NCBI GenBank assembly: GCA_910587305.1 | Contig: CAJUKV010000007.1 | Span: forward strand, 38,177-102,176 | Direction of reading: 5' to 3' | DNA: 64,000 nt | Source of the DNA: an uncultured Lachnospiraceae bacterium | GTDB lineage: Bacteria; Bacillota; Clostridia; Lachnospirales; Lachnospiraceae | Part shown: in pieces, positions 33,179-42,949 of the stretch | How positions within the stretch are numbered: position 1 is the stretch's first letter | Layout of the letters: every line of letters starts with the position of its first letter | Position numbers and translations under genes: made by a program | The notes under the pieces: model-generated | What the model was told of the DNA's origin: nothing | Database searches by the model: none | What the model saw: only the letters and a program-made list of their open reading frames with translations

Positions 33179-35494
33179 ATGGCAAAAAAAGCATCAGATC
33201 ATGTAAAGTATTACGCGAACGAGAGCGGCCCCACCATTGGAACCGTTTCCCGCAGGGTAATTGAAAAGGACGGCCTTACCTTCAAGGATATTGACGGAAG
33301 CGGCCGGGTAAGCCCTGTAAACGACTGGCGGCTGCCTGCTGACCAAAGGGCCGCGGCGCTGGCCGAAGCCCTTACTTTGGAGGAAAAAATCGGACAGGTT
33401 TTTATTTCCGACTGGCGGATGGGTTTATATGCGAAGGACAAAGAAAAACTGGATGAGTCCGGCCTTTTGGACGAAGGGGAATTTAACGGGAAAACCATAT
33501 TCGGAGAACAGCACCTGCCCGCCACAAGTACGCTCATCAAGGACTGGTGGGCCCGCCATCTGATTCTGCGCTCCAATCCTGGCCCCGAGGATCTCACCGA
33601 CTTTTTAAACCAGCTTCACGCCGTTGCAGAGGAATGCGAGCGCTTTGTCCCCGTGCAGACAGTTTCCAATTCCCGCAATGAAAACGGCGAACTGGTTTTT
33701 GGCATGAACGATGCCGCCGGGGTATTTGCCGCATGGCCCGGCACCCTTGGCATTGCCGCCGCAGTCCGCGGGGACGGCATAGGGCTTGTCGATGATTTTG
33801 CAGACTGTGTACGCAGGGAATGGAATGCCGCAGGACTGAAAAAAGGCTATATGTACATGGCGGACGTTATGAGCGATCCCCGCTGGCAGCGCAGTTACGG
33901 AACCTTTGGAGAGGACCCGGCGCTTATCTGCGAGATTTTCGAACATATCATTCCCCGCATTCAGGGAAGCGCACAGGGCGTAACCGTGGACGGCGTTGCC
34001 ATGACCGTCAAACATTTCCCTGGAGGCGGCGCCCGTGAAAACGGCTTTGATCCCCACTATGCAATGGGACAGTGGAATGTATACGCCACCCCCGGCAGTC
34101 TGGAAAAATACCACCTTCCGGGCTTCGAAGTTGCCGTAAAGCATAAGGCGGCCTCCATCATGCCCTACTACGCAAAACCCTCCAAAGAAAAGAGCGCGCC
34201 CCAGACCGCAGGAGGCGTCGCTTCGGATAATGCCACGGCTGACTCTGCAGCCCGCGCCACAAGCGAAAGCACAGGCGTTGCCGCAGACAGCGCTATGGAA
34301 ATGCAGCCCTACGGCTTCGCCTTTAATAAACCTTTCATAGACGGACTTTTACGCGGTAAAATGGGCTTTCAGGGCTACATCAATTCCGACACCGGAATCG
34401 TCCACAACATGTGCTGGGGCGTTGAGATGTTAGACAAACCGGAGCGGATTGGCTTTGCCATCAACCATGCCGGCGTGGATTTGATCAGCGGCCTTTTTGA
34501 TGTGGAATACGGCAAGGAAGCCTATGAGCGCTCCAAAAACGACTACTATGACACCCATCCGGTACCGGAAGGCTTCACAAAAGAACAGCTTGTATTGACC
34601 GACGAAGTCTTAAACCGCGCCGTTACCCGCACTTTGACCGAACTCTTTGCACTTGGCATGTTTGAAAATCCTTACCGGGATCCCAAAAACGCCCGCAAAG
34701 AAATATCGGACAATCAAGCCGACTGGGACCACGCTATGGACGTTCACCGCAAATCGGTGGTTCTGCTGAAAAATGCGGGGGATGACCAAAAGGTTCTGCC
34801 TCTTGCGGCCGACAAGCTTTCCGGGAAATCCGTTTATGCCCGGTGCTTTGCCAAAAATCCCGAAAACGCGGAAAAATCCACCGAATCCTTACGGGAAATG
34901 CTCAAAGAGAAAGTAACCCTCACCAATGATCCGGCCGCCGCAGATTATGCAATCCTGCTGCTTTGCCCTTCCTCCGGCGAATACTTTAACGCTACCCCCG
35001 GCTATCTGGAACTGGATATCTGCGAGGACAAAATTGTTTGCAATGTTGACCAACAGGGTCGTCCCACTTCCGAAACCCATTCGGAAACCACACTTTCGGG
35101 CCTTGGCCGCGTAAAAGAGATTGCGGATATCCTTCACGCAAAGGGCGGCAAGGTGATCGTCAACGTCAATGTAACCCTTGCCTGGGAACTTGGCAATATA
35201 GAGCCGCTGGCGGACGCCCTCACCGTGGGCTTCGACACCTATCCCAGCGCTACTTTGGATGTGATTTTGGGCAGCTTTGCCCCGACAGGCAGACTTCCCA
35301 TCACCTTCCCGAAAGGAGATGAGGTTCTGGCCGTTAATGCGGACGGCGTCTGCATCAGCCCCAACGACGTACCGGGCTATGACAAGGATAAGTATATGCC
35401 CGATTCTCTGAAAGATGAAAACGGGAAGGCTTACGCATACCGTGACAGTGAAGGCAATTATTACGAGCTGGATTTTGGTCTTTCGTACGAATAG
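33179..35494 (+). CDS. Glycoside hydrolase family 3 (beta-glucosidase-like)
   Basis: A 771-residue protein without a signal peptide, so intracellular. The TIM-barrel domain has the GH3 KHFPG box at K278-H279 (VKHFPGGGARENGF), TFGEDP near 243 and the nucleophile Asp404 in GYINSDTGIV. The second alpha/beta domain starts near RKSVVLLKN (about 525) and the end carries YELDFGLSYE. Residues about 333-375 are an Ala/Ser/Thr-rich insertion before PYGFAFNKP. It probably cleaves beta-linked oligosaccharides imported by the cell. Ribosome site AAAGGAG. It is a single-gene unit on the plus strand. Confidence 0.92.
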   Translation: MAKKASDHVKYYANESGPTIGTVSRRVIEKDGLTFKDIDGSGRVSPVNDWRLPADQRAAALAEALTLEEKIGQVFISDWRMGLYAKDKEKLDESGLLDEGEFNGKTIFGEQHLPATSTLIKDWWARHLILRSNPGPEDLTDFLNQLHAVAEECERFVPVQTVSNSRNENGELVFGMNDAAGVFAAWPGTLGIAAAVRGDGIGLVDDFADCVRREWNAAGLKKGYMYMADVMSDPRWQRSYGTFGEDPALICEIFEHIIPRIQGSAQGVTVDGVAMTVKHFPGGGARENGFDPHYAMGQWNVYATPGSLEKYHLPGFEVAVKHKAASIMPYYAKPSKEKSAPQTAGGVASDNATADSAARATSESTGVAADSAMEMQPYGFAFNKPFIDGLLRGKMGFQGYINSDTGIVHNMCWGVEMLDKPERIGFAINHAGVDLISGLFDVEYGKEAYERSKNDYYDTHPVPEGFTKEQLVLTDEVLNRAVTRTLTELFALGMFENPYRDPKNARKEISDNQADWDHAMDVHRKSVVLLKNAGDDQKVLPLAADKLSGKSVYARCFAKNPENAEKSTESLREMLKEKVTLTNDPAAADYAILLLCPSSGEYFNATPGYLELDICEDKIVCNVDQQGRPTSETHSETTLSGLGRVKEIADILHAKGGKVIVNVNVTLAWELGNIEPLADALTVGFDTYPSATLDVILGSFAPTGRLPITFPKGDEVLAVNADGVCISPNDVPGYDKDKYMPDSLKDENGKAYAYRDSEGNYYELDFGLSYE

Positions 35495-35523
35495 AATGTT
35501 GTCTCCATTCGCGACACATTTTA

Positions 35524-35548
35524 AGGGCATGGCTTCCTGCCATGCCCT
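35524..35548. terminator. Hairpin between convergent GH3 and DUF4250 genes
   Basis: A 10-bp stem AGGGCATGGC/GCCATGCCCT with a 5-base loop. U-tracts are poor on both sides, so strength is uncertain. Confidence 0.5.
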
Positions 35549-35565
35549 GTATACCAACCCATACT

Positions 35566-35736
35566 TTAAACAAACTGGTTGCGCTCGCTGTTATAGGTAT
35601 AACCTATGTTTTTCAGCTTTTCTTCTATTTCTGTCTTACTGACATCCATGTCGTCACACATGGCATCCAAATCGGAATAGAAATCGCGAAGTTTTAAGTT
35701 TACATAACTAAGCAACATATTCGGATCACCGGGCAT
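35566..35736 (-). CDS. DUF4250 small protein
   Basis: A 56-residue protein beginning MPGDPNMLLSYVNLKLRDFY and ending NIGYTYNSERNQFV, the pattern of DUF4250 proteins, which are common in Clostridia and have no known function. It starts inside the last codons of clpB (11-base overlap), and the AAGGAGGGAGAGAGG that codes the ClpB tail is its ribosome site. It is therefore likely to be produced with ClpB under heat-stress control. Confidence 0.88.
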   Translation of the reverse strand: MPGDPNMLLSYVNLKLRDFYSDLDAMCDDMDVSKTEIEEKLKNIGYTYNSERNQFV

Positions 35737-38335
35737 CTTCCTCTCTCCCTCCTTTCTTTACCTCTGCGGCCAACTCGCCATTTTTTACAACAATGGATAT
35801 GGTATCACCCTGCCAAACCTGATCGGCTAAAATCAATTTGGCCGACAGCGTCTCCACATACTTCTGAATATAACGCTTTAACGGTCTCGCGCCGTAAACC
35901 GGGTCATAAGCCTGTTCCACAATAAACGCTTCCGCATCCCCGGACAGTTCCACCGTCAGCTCTCTGTCCGCAAGTCTCCTGTTTAAATCCTTTATAATCA
36001 GTCCGATGATACCGGTGATATTTTCCTTCGTTAAGGGCTTAAACAGAATGGTTTCATCCAGCCGGTTCAAAAATTCAGGCCTGAAATGAGCGCGCAGGTC
36101 ATTCATCACCATTTTTTCGGCTTCTTCATTGATATGACCATCTTGGTCAATTCCTTCCAGGAGGTAAGACGCGCCAATATTGGAAGTCATAATCAAAATG
36201 GTATTTTTAAAATCCACGGTCCGCCCCTGGGAATCCGTAATGCGCCCGTCGTCCAACACCTGCAAAAGCACGTTAAACACATCGGGATGGGCCTTTTCAA
36301 TCTCGTCAAAGAGCACAACCGAATAAGGCTTTCTCCTGACCGCCTCGGTTAACTGACCGCCTTCCTCGTACCCCACGTATCCGGGAGGCGCTCCGATTAA
36401 TCTGGATACGGAATATTTCTCCATATACTCGCTCATATCAATACGCACCATATTGTTCTCGTCGTCAAACAGGGAAAATGCCAGGGATTTGGCAAGCTCG
36501 GTCTTCCCCACTCCCGTAGGCCCCAAAAACAGGAACGAACCAATCGGTTTGCTGGGGTCTTTGATGCCCGCTTTAGAACGAATAATCGCCTCCGTTACCT
36601 TGGTGACGCCTTCATCCTGCCCCACTACCCGCTTATGCAGTTCTTCGTCCAAATGCAGGGTCTTGTTCCGCTCGCTTTCCGTCAGCTTCGCCACCGGGAT
36701 TCCCGTCCACCGGGAAATAATCTTCGCGATTTCCTCATCTGACACACTCTCATGCACCAGAGATAAATCCTTATTTTTCACCTGTTCTTCTTCCGCCGCC
36801 AACTGCTTTTTAAGAGCCGGGAGCTTGCTGTAGCTTAATTCCGCCGCTTTTTCATAGTCCCCTTCTCTCTGGGCAATCTCAATCTGACCGCTTACCCCGT
36901 CGATTTCCTCCCGCAGCTTTGAAAGCCGCTCAACGGAGGTCTTTTCGTTTTCCCACTGGGCTTTGCGGTTGTTTAACTCCTCTTTCAGCTCGGCCAATTC
37001 CTTCTGCAAATCCGCCAGCCGTTCTTGACTTATCCGGTCATCCTCCTTTTTCAGGGCCGTTTCCTCAATTTCCATCTGCATCACCCTACGCTGCAGCTCA
37101 TCCAGTTCCGTGGGCATGGAATCCAGCTCCGTCTTAATCAGCGCGCAGGCTTCATCCACCAGGTCGATGGCTTTATCCGGCAGGAAACGGTCCGATATAT
37201 AACGGTTGGACAAGACAGCCGCGCTTACCAGCGCATTGTCCATAATCTTTACCCCGTGATATACCTCATAACGCTCCTTAAGCCCTCTCAAAATGGAAAT
37301 AGTATCTTCCACCGTAGGCTCGCTTACCATAACGGGCTGAAACCTTCTCTCCAAAGCGGCGTCCTTTTCAATATACTGCCTGTATTCATCCAGGGTGGTG
37401 GCGCCAATACAGTGCAGCTCGCCCCTTGCAAGCATGGGCTTCAACATATTTCCCGCATCCAGAGCGCCGTCCGTTTTTCCAGCCCCCACGATGGTGTGAA
37501 GCTCGTCTATAAAAAGGATAATCTGTCCGTCGCTGTTTTTCACATCCTCCAAAACAGCCTTTAAGCGCTCCTCAAACTCCCCTCTGTATTTGGCCCCGGC
37601 TACCAATGCCCCCATATCCAGGGCAAAAATCTTTTTGTCCTTAAGCCCCTGGGGCACGTCTCCTCGCACAATACGCTGAGCAAGGCCCTCCACCACCGCG
37701 GTTTTGCCAACGCCCGGCTCGCCAATCAGCACCGGGTTATTTTTGGTCTTTCGGGAGAGAATGCGGATAATATTCCGTATTTCACTGTCCCTGCCGATGA
37801 CAGGGTCAAGCTTTTGCTCCTTTGCCTTCTCCACCAGCTCCTGCCCATACTTTGAAAGGGTATCGTAGGTGGCCTCGGGATTGTCGGAGGTAACCCTCTG
37901 ATTTCCCCTTACGGTGGACAGGGCCTGCAAAAAGCGCTCTCTTGTAATGCCAAATTCCCGGAACAGCTCCTTCACCGCCCTGTTGGGATTTTTTATCATG
38001 GCAAGGAATAAATGCTCCACGGACACATACTCGTCCGAAAGGGCCTTCGCCTCGTCCTCCGCGGAAACCAGCACCTTATTTAAGTCCTGTCCCACATGCA
38101 CCTGGCCGCCCTGCACCTTCACCCTCCTGCTTAGGGCTTCCTCCACCTTGTTTAAAAAATACTGGGTGTTAATTTCCATCTTTTCAATCAATTTTAAAAT
38201 CAGGCTGTCGTCAATGGTGAGCAGACTGTACAAAAGATGCTCCTGCTCAATCTCCTGATTGCCGTATTCGTATGCAAGCTTTTCGCAGCCTTCCACAGCC
38301 TGCATGGATTTTTGCGTAAATTTTGATATATTCAT
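35726..38335 (-). CDS. clpB: ClpB disaggregase
   Basis: An 869-residue AAA+ chaperone that, with DnaK, resolves protein aggregates. Order: N-terminal Clp domain (1-150), NBD1 with Walker A GEPGVGKTAVVEG and Walker B ILFIDELHTIVGAG, a coiled-coil middle domain (about 400-525, rich in Glu/Lys), NBD2 with GPTGVGKTELAKSLA and VVLFDEIEKAHPDVFN, and the C-terminal domain. The start MNISKFTQKS is chosen because GAGGAG lies 5 bases before it. A CIRCE operator overlaps the promoter. Confidence 0.97.
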   Translation of the reverse strand: MNISKFTQKSMQAVEGCEKLAYEYGNQEIEQEHLLYSLLTIDDSLILKLIEKMEINTQYFLNKVEEALSRRVKVQGGQVHVGQDLNKVLVSAEDEAKALSDEYVSVEHLFLAMIKNPNRAVKELFREFGITRERFLQALSTVRGNQRVTSDNPEATYDTLSKYGQELVEKAKEQKLDPVIGRDSEIRNIIRILSRKTKNNPVLIGEPGVGKTAVVEGLAQRIVRGDVPQGLKDKKIFALDMGALVAGAKYRGEFEERLKAVLEDVKNSDGQIILFIDELHTIVGAGKTDGALDAGNMLKPMLARGELHCIGATTLDEYRQYIEKDAALERRFQPVMVSEPTVEDTISILRGLKERYEVYHGVKIMDNALVSAAVLSNRYISDRFLPDKAIDLVDEACALIKTELDSMPTELDELQRRVMQMEIEETALKKEDDRISQERLADLQKELAELKEELNNRKAQWENEKTSVERLSKLREEIDGVSGQIEIAQREGDYEKAAELSYSKLPALKKQLAAEEEQVKNKDLSLVHESVSDEEIAKIISRWTGIPVAKLTESERNKTLHLDEELHKRVVGQDEGVTKVTEAIIRSKAGIKDPSKPIGSFLFLGPTGVGKTELAKSLAFSLFDDENNMVRIDMSEYMEKYSVSRLIGAPPGYVGYEEGGQLTEAVRRKPYSVVLFDEIEKAHPDVFNVLLQVLDDGRITDSQGRTVDFKNTILIMTSNIGASYLLEGIDQDGHINEEAEKMVMNDLRAHFRPEFLNRLDETILFKPLTKENITGIIGLIIKDLNRRLADRELTVELSGDAEAFIVEQAYDPVYGARPLKRYIQKYVETLSAKLILADQVWQGDTISIVVKNGELAAEVKKGGREEDAR

Positions 38336-38459
38336 AAACACTCCTCTCCGCCTTTACCGTAAGAAACAATCTTTTCTGTTCAAGTGGTTTTACAAAAAAT
38401 ATTTACTTACAGTATATCCGGCTTGTTTATTCCTTATGTTGTTTCTTTGTTATAGTGTG

Positions 38460-38488
38460 AATATAACACTTTTGTTAGCACTCGTCAA
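38460..38488 (-). promoter_or_regulatory. Sigma-A promoter of clpB
   Basis: TTGACG, 17 bases, TATATT on the minus strand. The -35 lies in the CIRCE spacer, so bound HrcA would block polymerase. Confidence 0.85.
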
Positions 38489-38501
38489 TAGTGAGTGCCA
38501 A
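38475..38501. promoter_or_regulatory. CIRCE element (HrcA operator)
   Basis: TTAGCACTC, 9 bases, GAGTGCCAA: the CIRCE inverted repeat with one mismatch to the consensus TTAGCACTC-N9-GAGTGCTAA. Confidence 0.93.
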
Positions 38502-38588
38502 AAATATTTGAATATTTTGTGAAGCGACGGTTTTATGTGGTTTCTAATCATAAAGATAATCGGGCAATACTGTCAATACTTTGAACAC

Positions 38589-38629
38589 AAAAAAGACACT
38601 AAATCAAAAATCAATCTAGTGTCTTTTTT
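38589..38629. terminator. Bidirectional terminator upstream of clpB
   Basis: The stem GACACTA/TAGTGTC is flanked by runs of A on the left and T on the right. On the minus strand it would end the DUF2974 transcript about 190 bases past its stop and isolate clpB. Confidence 0.8.
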
Positions 38630-38819
38630 CCCTTGTAAATATGATAAATCAAATTTGCAATTTATGCAGTTTTATATTCCGCTTCAATGCAGCATCACCA
38701 TTTTTCTCACAACCGGTATATGGTCAGCCAAAAATGCGCCCGGAAGGCTTACCAGTGTTGCATTTTGAAACAATATAAGTGTATGAACGGGCTTTACACC
38801 TTTGGGGCTTTTCGTATGC

Positions 38820-39941
38820 TTATTGCTCCTGCCACGGCCAGCCTCCCATCTTCAAGTTTTCTAACAGAATCTGAAAAAATAAATGTATGGTCTTTTGCAT
38901 CCCCTTTTTTGTCTCCTCATCCACCTCTTTGGCGGCCAGAAGCACATTTTGCAGACACTTTTTCCAGTTGGCCTCAAATTCAAACACATTGGAAACCTCC
39001 GACGCGGACACCACCTCATACAGCGTATCCACAAAGGCATGGGTCTGTTCCTCGGTGAGAGAAAGAATCCATTCATTTAAAGCGGCGTCGCGCTTTACTT
39101 TCGCACCCGCTCTGCTTTTTGCCCTGACAAAAGCATCGTCCTCCACCTTCCAGCTGTAGGTATTGTGCTGGAATAAGCCTATTCCCCAGCTCTCAATAAC
39201 CTCGTAATCGCTTTCCTCCTCCAAAATCATGCCTACCAGGGAAGACCTTGGAATAAACTTGATTGTCCTCTCCGTAATCGCCTGGAAATTCCCCTGGGCT
39301 TTGATTTCCGGCCTAAATCCCGGCCCGTCATGGTTAAAGATACGGATCAGTTTTCCTCTGGTCTCATCGCTGCAGTTCATGGCTCCGTAAACCGCCAGAT
39401 TGCCGCCCTTAGAGTGTCCCCCTGCATAAAGCCCCGGGCAGGAAGCGTCTGCCGCCTTCCCTGCCGCCCGCTCCATATATTCCACCGCCAGATACTGGCT
39501 TTTCAACGGTTTGGAAAAGGCGAGGTTTAAATCCTCCTTCCATCCCACGATGGTCGCATCTGTTCCCCGGTAGGCAATATAAATCTTTCCGTCTTCCAGG
39601 AAATAGCACATGGCCGAAAACTGGGCCTGCTGATCCTCGTCAATCACATTGACATAATCATTCATTTTCATCCGGCCAAACCTTAGGGATTTTGCCGCCA
39701 GCTCAAAAAGCTCTTTATTGTGCTCTTTATACCAGTAGCCCTCCAAAATCTGCTCCCACTCAGGGTCTTCTAAGATGCTTTGAATATCTACGGGCTCTTT
39801 CCCCTGACAAGGCGCCGGCACATACTTTTCATAATTCAGATAAACCAGCTGGCATAAAACCAGACTGTCCACCTCATTAAAAGGTTTTTCCGAAAAAGTG
39901 TATTTTCCCCATTTTTTTACATAGCCGATAATATTTTCCAT
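38820..39941 (-). CDS. DUF2974 (Mbeg1-like) alpha/beta-hydrolase
   Basis: A 373-residue cytoplasmic protein with a lipase-type nucleophile elbow, YAGGHSKGGNLAVYGAM (GHSKGG, Ser nucleophile), preceded by IAYRGTDATIVGWKEDLNL, a strand typical of class 3 lipases. This is the Mbeg1/DUF2974 family, of unknown substrate. Three consecutive ATGs begin the gene; the third lies 8 bases after GGAGG and is used. It appears to be a single-gene unit. Confidence 0.88.
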   Translation of the reverse strand: MENIIGYVKKWGKYTFSEKPFNEVDSLVLCQLVYLNYEKYVPAPCQGKEPVDIQSILEDPEWEQILEGYWYKEHNKELFELAAKSLRFGRMKMNDYVNVIDEDQQAQFSAMCYFLEDGKIYIAYRGTDATIVGWKEDLNLAFSKPLKSQYLAVEYMERAAGKAADASCPGLYAGGHSKGGNLAVYGAMNCSDETRGKLIRIFNHDGPGFRPEIKAQGNFQAITERTIKFIPRSSLVGMILEEESDYEVIESWGIGLFQHNTYSWKVEDDAFVRAKSRAGAKVKRDAALNEWILSLTEEQTHAFVDTLYEVVSASEVSNVFEFEANWKKCLQNVLLAAKEVDEETKKGMQKTIHLFFQILLENLKMGGWPWQEQ

Positions 39942-40013
39942 CATCATAACCTCCATATTTCCGTGCAAATTTGTGTACCAGCACAGCATTGCCTAAATAA
40001 TGGTGAGGCAGTA

Positions 40014-40188
40014 CTGTACTAGTACAACGAAAATTAAGTTTCTGGTACATTGACGCAGAATGATTGTTTCAGATGCAAGGCGGAGGAAAGAGTCGTAGCG
40101 GTGGCTACGGCGATTGACGACAACGCCGCAGATGAACAATCAGGCAAGTCAAGGTGCCAGTTACTTAATATTCGTTGTACTAATACAG
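40014..40188. mobile_element. MITE-like palindromic element
   Basis: A 175-base element with imperfect terminal inverted repeats (CTGTACTAGTACAACGAA at left, TTCGTTGTACTAATACAG at right, continuing to about 35 bases), an inner inverted pair (GAATGATTGTT / AACAATCAGGC) and a central hairpin CGTAGC/GCTACG. There is no coding capacity. Its right end runs into the DUF3810 gene and supplies the last codon and stop of that gene. No target duplication was identified. Confidence 0.8.
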
Positions 40189-41319
40189 CTTCCCGTCATA
40201 ATACTGCAAAAGCAGCTTCACCACGCGGCTATAACTGATTGTACCGTCCGCCACGCCGTTTAAGGTAAGCGTAGTCTCCAAAAAGGTATCCGCCGCCTGC
40301 CTTACCGTCTCCGTTTTTAACACCGCCTTTTTCTCCACCTGTTCCCACGCCTCGGTTGTAAGGAATTTTTTATCTTCCGCCACCTGATCGCAAATTTGTG
40401 GGTGGGATAAATAGATTTCCTCATCCTCCCCTATGGCTTTTACAAAATCCCTGTCAAGGTAGCCGATTACGCTTAAATAAGCGCTGTAGCGAAACAGAGG
40501 ATCCTCCGAATCCACACAGGCCAGATACCCGATAAAATTTGCCTCGTCCTCCAACATAAAGCCTTTTAAATGGGAGAGCTCATGACACATGGTAACCGGC
40601 ATATTGGTAATATACATCTGTCCATTGTAATTTGCTTCCATAGAAAACGGAAAATAATAGCCCATAATATACTGCTGACTGTAAAACCCCGACAAAAAAA
40701 GCTTCTTGGGGCTGGGATAATACCCTTGCAGATTGTCAAACCTCTCTCCAAGTCTTTTCATCTCCTCCCTGGCCTTTTGCTCTAAGTCTTCCTCGTAAAT
40801 TAAATATCCGTCCTCATCCCTCTCAAAAACCGACGCCAATGCGTTAGCGTTTTCCACCACATAATCCCTCAGCGCCGCAATCTCCCCGGAACCATATCCC
40901 TTATCCGCCCTGCCGCCAATTTCAAATCTCACATTCACGGTCCTGGCCTGATAAAGCAAAAAGCAGTTAAGGGTCATAATCACACATACAATACCGAACA
41001 CCCAGTACACAAAAAAAACGTATTTCCGGTAAAAAGTCTTTAACGTCCCGGGAAGCCTTTTCCCAAAAGCCGCATAAACAACTCCCCCGATTATCAAAAG
41101 AAAAACAAGAACAACGGCCAGATACAACATCCACTCTCCCACGGAAAACGGAAAAAGCCCTGTAAAGCGTCCATAGGTTTCCACCCAGAGAGGAAAAATA
41201 TGATCCACATAAAAATCCGTAAATCCCTGCCATACCCTCCCCGTTATATTCAAAAGTACCGCAAATAAAATCAACAATGCCGGTATCTGTTTTTGAAAAG
41301 CCTTCAATTTATTTACCAT
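40180..41319 (-). CDS. DUF3810 membrane protein with HExxH motif
   Basis: About 379 residues in this reading. Three hydrophobic segments (LLILFAVLLNITGRVW, GEWMLYLAVVLVFLLIIG, YWVFGIVCVIMTLNCFLLY) precede a cytoplasmic or extracellular domain with MCHELSHLKGFMLEDEANFIGY, an HExxH plus downstream Glu that suggests a zinc site. DUF3810 has no assigned function. The frame is open for 74 more codons upstream to a GTG at 41541 with another hydrophobic stretch; MVNKLKAFQK is preferred since the divergent neighbour needs promoter room, but no start has a strong site. The stop codon lies in the MITE-like element. Confidence 0.8.
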   Translation of the reverse strand: MVNKLKAFQKQIPALLILFAVLLNITGRVWQGFTDFYVDHIFPLWVETYGRFTGLFPFSVGEWMLYLAVVLVFLLIIGGVVYAAFGKRLPGTLKTFYRKYVFFVYWVFGIVCVIMTLNCFLLYQARTVNVRFEIGGRADKGYGSGEIAALRDYVVENANALASVFERDEDGYLIYEEDLEQKAREEMKRLGERFDNLQGYYPSPKKLFLSGFYSQQYIMGYYFPFSMEANYNGQMYITNMPVTMCHELSHLKGFMLEDEANFIGYLACVDSEDPLFRYSAYLSVIGYLDRDFVKAIGEDEEIYLSHPQICDQVAEDKKFLTTEAWEQVEKKAVLKTETVRQAADTFLETTLTLNGVADGTISYSRVVKLLLQYYDGKLY

Positions 41320-41578
41320 CCCCGAATATTTTCTTCTCCAAGTTTTGATGAAACGATATTGCAATTTTATTACCGGCTTTGTAAAAGCATACATATATGC
41401 TTTTTGCAGGGGCCGGAACAGAAATTTATACTGTCGTGTACTACATACTCCATATAAAAACGCATATCCTCCGATCAAAACTACTATATTATAGTAAATC
41501 ATCCAAGGGAAATACGCCGGTGCCCTGTCCTTTGCCTTCACACATTTTTTTTAAGGCAATGCGCCGGCCAGGAAATCT

Positions 41579-42901
41579 ATGAAGTCAATTGAAAATTTTA
41601 TTCAGTCCGCCAATCAATTTTTATGGAGCGGCCCTCTTTTATTTCTGCTGATGGGTACACATCTTTATTTTACCATGAAACTCCACTTTCCGCAGAAAAA
41701 TATTTTAAAAGCCATTCGTCTTTCCGTAACCCCTAAAAAGTCCGGGGACGAAAACAATCTTTCCGTGTTTGCCACCCTCTCCACCACCCTTGCCGCCACA
41801 TTAGGCACCGGCAATATCATAGGCGTATCCACCGCTGTTGCTTTAGGCGGCCCCGGCGCCATTTTCTGGTGCTGGATTACCGGTATCCTGGGCATGGCCA
41901 CCACTTATGCGGAATGCTTTTTAAGCGTCCGCTTCCGGAGCCGCGATAAAAGCGGCGCTTACCAGGGGGGACCTATGTACATGTGGCAAAATGGTTTACA
42001 TAATGTTACCATAGGAAAATTTTACGGCCTTCTTACACTCATTGCCGCCTTTGGCGTGGGCTGTACCACCCAGTCCAACTCCATCACCCAGACCACCACC
42101 ATAAGTTTCGGCTTAAATCCGCAGCTTGCGGGATTCCTTGCCGCTTTTATGGCCGGTCTTGTGATCGTAGGAGGAATCCGCTCTATTGGAAATGTCTGTA
42201 TGAAAATCGTACCCTTTTTAGGGATTCTTTATACGGCAAGCTGTATCCTTCTTCTTGTAATGAACCGCGAAGCCTTCCTGCCTGCCATACACCTTATCCT
42301 CCATAGCGCCTTAGCTCCCAGGGCTGCCGTCGGGGGAGCCGCCGGCTCCTCTTTGATGATGACGGCGCGCTACGGCATTGCCCGGGGCCTTTTTACCAAT
42401 GAAGCCGGCATCGGTACGGCCGCCATCACAGCCGCCGCATCGGAAAGTGAGCATCCCGCCCACCAGGCCTACGTGTCCATGACCGCCGTATTTTGGGACA
42501 CTGTGGTCATGTGCCTTTTAAGCGGCCTGGTCATTGTAACCAACCTGATCCTGCACCCCCAGTCCGCCCTAAATGTAAACGAAGCCGGACTCACCGACGC
42601 CGCCTTTTCATACCTTCCTTTTTTGGGAAACACCTTCCTGTCCCTGTGTCTGATTGCTTTCGCAATCACCACCCTCATCGGCTGGTCTTATTTAGGGGAG
42701 CAGGCTTACTGCTATCTGACGGGCAACAAAGGGATTTTTGTCTATAAAGTTGCTTATATTGTAATGATTTATGTGGGGGCTGTGCTGCCCTTAAATTTCG
42801 TTTGGGAATGCACGGACCTGATCAATGCCTTTATGGTATTGCCTAACGTGGCGGCCTTGTTTCTTTTGCAAAGATATCTGCATAATAGAATGCCTTCTTA
42901 A
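41579..42901 (+). CDS. Alanine/glycine:cation symporter (AGCS family)
   Basis: A 440-residue membrane protein with about 10-11 helices. Family features include TLAATLGTGNIIGVSTAVALGG, YQGGPMYMWQNG, the segment FTNEAGIGTAAITAA and GWSYLGEQAYCYL. Members import alanine, glycine or glutamine with sodium or protons. It is a single gene, divergent from DUF3810. Upstream, TACTATATTATAGTA is a perfect palindrome that may be promoter or operator. Confidence 0.95.
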   Translation: MKSIENFIQSANQFLWSGPLLFLLMGTHLYFTMKLHFPQKNILKAIRLSVTPKKSGDENNLSVFATLSTTLAATLGTGNIIGVSTAVALGGPGAIFWCWITGILGMATTYAECFLSVRFRSRDKSGAYQGGPMYMWQNGLHNVTIGKFYGLLTLIAAFGVGCTTQSNSITQTTTISFGLNPQLAGFLAAFMAGLVIVGGIRSIGNVCMKIVPFLGILYTASCILLLVMNREAFLPAIHLILHSALAPRAAVGGAAGSSLMMTARYGIARGLFTNEAGIGTAAITAAASESEHPAHQAYVSMTAVFWDTVVMCLLSGLVIVTNLILHPQSALNVNEAGLTDAAFSYLPFLGNTFLSLCLIAFAITTLIGWSYLGEQAYCYLTGNKGIFVYKVAYIVMIYVGAVLPLNFVWECTDLINAFMVLPNVAALFLLQRYLHNRMPS

Positions 42902-42949
42902 CGTTAATCTTTATGTTTTGGATAGCCGTCCGCGATGAGCGAATGCAAA

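Larger units (their letters stand above)
38336..38819. other. clpB control region and DUF2974 3' region
   Basis: The left part is the clpB leader (about 115 bases), promoter and CIRCE. The right part holds a bidirectional terminator; 38630-38819 shows no feature. Confidence 0.7.
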
